From assembly GCF_014334135.1 (NCBI RefSeq), contig NZ_CP060497.1:4464001-4528000 (forward strand): a DNA stretch of 64,000 nucleotides, read 5' to 3'. Shown here one piece after another: positions 62,697 through 64,000 of this stretch (positions are counted from its first letter, which is position 1; each line of letters starts with the position of its first letter). The notes beneath the pieces were generated by a model, which had not been told where the DNA came from, ran no database searches, and saw only the letters and a list, made by a program, of their open reading frames with translations. The DNA is from Olivibacter sp. SDN3. GTDB taxonomy: Bacteria; Bacteroidota; Bacteroidia; Sphingobacteriales; Sphingobacteriaceae. The translations under genes and the position numbers were made by a program.

Positions 62697-63527
62697 TTAT
62701 GCTGCCATTTTCTCTTTTTCCAATAGCATCTCTTCGATCTGCTTAGGGGTTTTATATCCCAGGGCAGAATGTGTTCTTTTGGTATTATAAAAACCTTCAA
62801 TATATCCAAAGATCTCCAATTTAGCCGATTGCTGATCGATGAATTTTCTATGGTAGATCATTTCAGCCTTTAGTGTCTTGAAAAAGCTCTCAGCTACTGC
62901 ATTGTCCCAGCAATTGGCCTTCCTACTCATGCTTTGAAGTATCTTGTTTTTTACAATTACCCTCCTGAATTCATCGCAGGCATATTGGATCCCTCTATCC
63001 GAATGGAAGATAAGACCATCTTTGATACCTCGGTTTCTAATAGCCATTTTGATGGCTTGTACAGAAGTGTTTTTAGTCGTCATATCGGTGCTTAAAGACC
63101 ATCCAATGACTTTTCTGTCCGCCAGATCGATAACCGTTGTTAGATAAAGCCACCCTTTGCCGGTATGGATGTAAGTAATGTCGCTAACCCATTTTTGCGA
63201 TAGGGAATCCGCTGAAAAATCTCTTTGGAGGAGATTTTCAGCTATCCTATAACTATGGCTCGAATCTGTGGTCACCCTATATTTTTTCTTAACCTTACTT
63301 CGTATCCCATGTTTCTTCATCAATCTTGCTACGTAGCTTCTTGATACCATTTCACCTTTTTTGTGCAGCTCTGCGGTTATCCGTGGGCTGCCATAGATAT
63401 ACTTACTGTCACTGTGTACCTGCTGTATTTTATCCACAAGTGCTTTACTGCGTTGTTCCCTGGGGGATTCGGGCCAAACCAGCCAACGGTAAAAACAACT
63501 GCTGCTAACGTTCAATACTTCGCACAT
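62697..63527 (-). CDS. IS3-family transposase OrfB (copy 2)
   Basis: Identical in sequence to 804-1634: DDE core with WVSDITYIHTG, HSDRGIQYA and AVAESFFKTL. Active product is probably OrfAB by -1 frameshift. Confidence 0.93.
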   Translation of the reverse strand: MCEVLNVSSSCFYRWLVWPESPREQRSKALVDKIQQVHSDSKYIYGSPRITAELHKKGEMVSRSYVARLMKKHGIRSKVKKKYRVTTDSSHSYRIAENLLQRDFSADSLSQKWVSDITYIHTGKGWLYLTTVIDLADRKVIGWSLSTDMTTKNTSVQAIKMAIRNRGIKDGLIFHSDRGIQYACDEFRRVIVKNKILQSMSRKANCWDNAVAESFFKTLKAEMIYHRKFIDQQSAKLEIFGYIEGFYNTKRTHSALGYKTPKQIEEMLLEKEKMAA

Positions 63528-63559
63528 CTTCTCTACGGAATATACTTCTCGGTTCTCCT

Positions 63560-63859
63560 TTATGAACCGGTATATGGACCGTCTCCCCTGGAGAAGATGG
63601 CTATGGCCTTTTTTAAGATATCGCGTTCTAATTCTGTATCTCTTAATTTCTTGCGTAAAATCCTTAACTCCTGCTCCTCCGGACTGATCTTGGGATTGTC
63701 AGGTAAAACCTTATTCCCATTATAACGTGGATTTCTACGCCATTTACTCAGTAAACTGGGGTCTATGTCTAATTCCTTAGCTACATCGGCTACAGATCCC
63801 TTAACAACGCTCAAATCGACCGCCATTATCTTAAACGAATCATCAAATTTTCTATGCAT
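63560..63859 (-). CDS. IS3-family transposase OrfA (copy 2)
   Basis: Identical to 472-771: transposase_8 HTH plus coiled coil, with the A AAA AAG slip site near its 3' end. Confidence 0.9.
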   Translation of the reverse strand: MHRKFDDSFKIMAVDLSVVKGSVADVAKELDIDPSLLSKWRRNPRYNGNKVLPDNPKISPEEQELRILRKKLRDTELERDILKKAIAIFSRGDGPYTGS

Positions 63860-64000
63860 TTCTACAAATTTAAAATTACTGTCTAAATCTGTCTCGCTTT
63901 AAAGGTAGCAACTCCACCAGTACATAGACGGTACAAAGATTGAATCGGCGGCAGGCCGTTACACTTTTGTATGGAAAGGTTCGGTGGAAAAGAACAAAGC

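Larger units (their letters stand above)
62667..63916 (-). mobile_element. IS3-family insertion sequence, copy 2 (1250 bp)
   Basis: Same size and translated sequence as copy 1 (415-1664), inverted. Target duplication CCAG at 62663-62666 and 63917-63920. It disrupts the IS1182-like transposase. Confidence 0.93.
62141..64000 (+). mobile_element. IS1182-like element, split by an IS3 copy and cut off by the window end
   Basis: Begins with GAGCTGTCTAAAAAGCCC, an end type usual in this group. A hairpin ATCCCCGATACTG...GTGTCGGGGAT lies at about 62171-62198. The transposase starts MANILFKALPSNSPSLFPED (62250) and runs to SLKVQ, then the IS3 element (62667-63916) interrupts it, after which the frame continues as YIDGTKIESAAGRYTFVWKG to the window end. 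Confidence 0.85.

Overview
The window is chromosomal DNA of a Bacteroidota bacterium, most likely of the Sphingobacteriaceae (Sphingobacterium/Pedobacter/Olivibacter type). The evidence is Bacteroides-type conjugative transposon genes, SusC/SusD with an ECF sigma/FecR pair, the Bacteroidota promoter form TTG-N19/20-TAnnTTTG before tRNA genes, and little Shine-Dalgarno sequence. Genus is inference only.

Layout. (1) 1-7.75 kb: tail of an integrative conjugative element: an IS3-family copy that truncates traO, then traQ, a small membrane protein, a receiver-like protein with Glu in place of the phospho-acceptor Asp, a minus-strand operon ending in an ArdA-type antirestriction protein, and a large serine recombinase whose frame runs antisense into tRNA-Lys(UUU). 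(2) 9.4-16.0 kb: a small island in tRNA-Lys(CUU). A 31-bp copy of the tRNA 3' end recurs at 15.4 kb, and each copy is followed by the remains of a tyrosine integrase. The cargo looks like carbonyl detoxification (two DJ-1/PfpI proteins, a monooxygenase-fold protein, an SDR, an aldehyde dehydrogenase). (3) 16.1-28.5 kb: a GC-richer polysaccharide-utilisation-type locus on the minus strand (sigma, anti-sigma, SusC, SusD, phosphodiester glycosidase, SGNH hydrolase, two-domain esterase-like protein). (4) 28.6-31.3 kb: decaying sequence with relics of dnaE-like and dinB-like polymerase genes and a PQQ-propeller gene. (5) 31.5-54.7 kb: a long minus-strand array of stress and detoxification families with many paralogue pairs (pirins, isochorismatase-like hydrolases, OsmC, NTF2-like proteins, Crp/Fnr regulators), plus a CPA2 antiporter, amidohydrolase, RidA, YceI and an M1-like peptidase. 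(6) 54.8-60.2 kb: an HxlR regulator, an IS407-group IS3 element, a 5'-truncated dihydrofolate-reductase-like gene, a microviridin-type graspetide cluster, a TfoX C-terminal-domain protein and a second tRNA-Lys(UUU). (7) 60.4-64 kb: a transposase relic, a glutaminase-STAS fusion and an IS1182-like element split by a second copy of the 1250-bp IS3 element.

The most notable system is the graspetide (omega-ester peptide) cluster at 57.19-59.40 kb. A 56-residue precursor carries the microviridin leader motif PFFAKFLEGQ and the core TLKFPSDSDE. It is followed by two ATP-grasp ligases of the MvdC and MvdD types that overlap by ATGA. A hairpin between precursor and ligases may set their ratio. I see no dedicated exporter or protease gene nearby.

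Other notable points: long RNA hairpin candidates in the conjugative element, a DJ-1 gene with one internal stop next to an intact paralogue, a tandem duplication that left a 46-bp hydrolase-gene stub between two Crp genes, and a substrate-binding protein with no visible signal peptide or permease.
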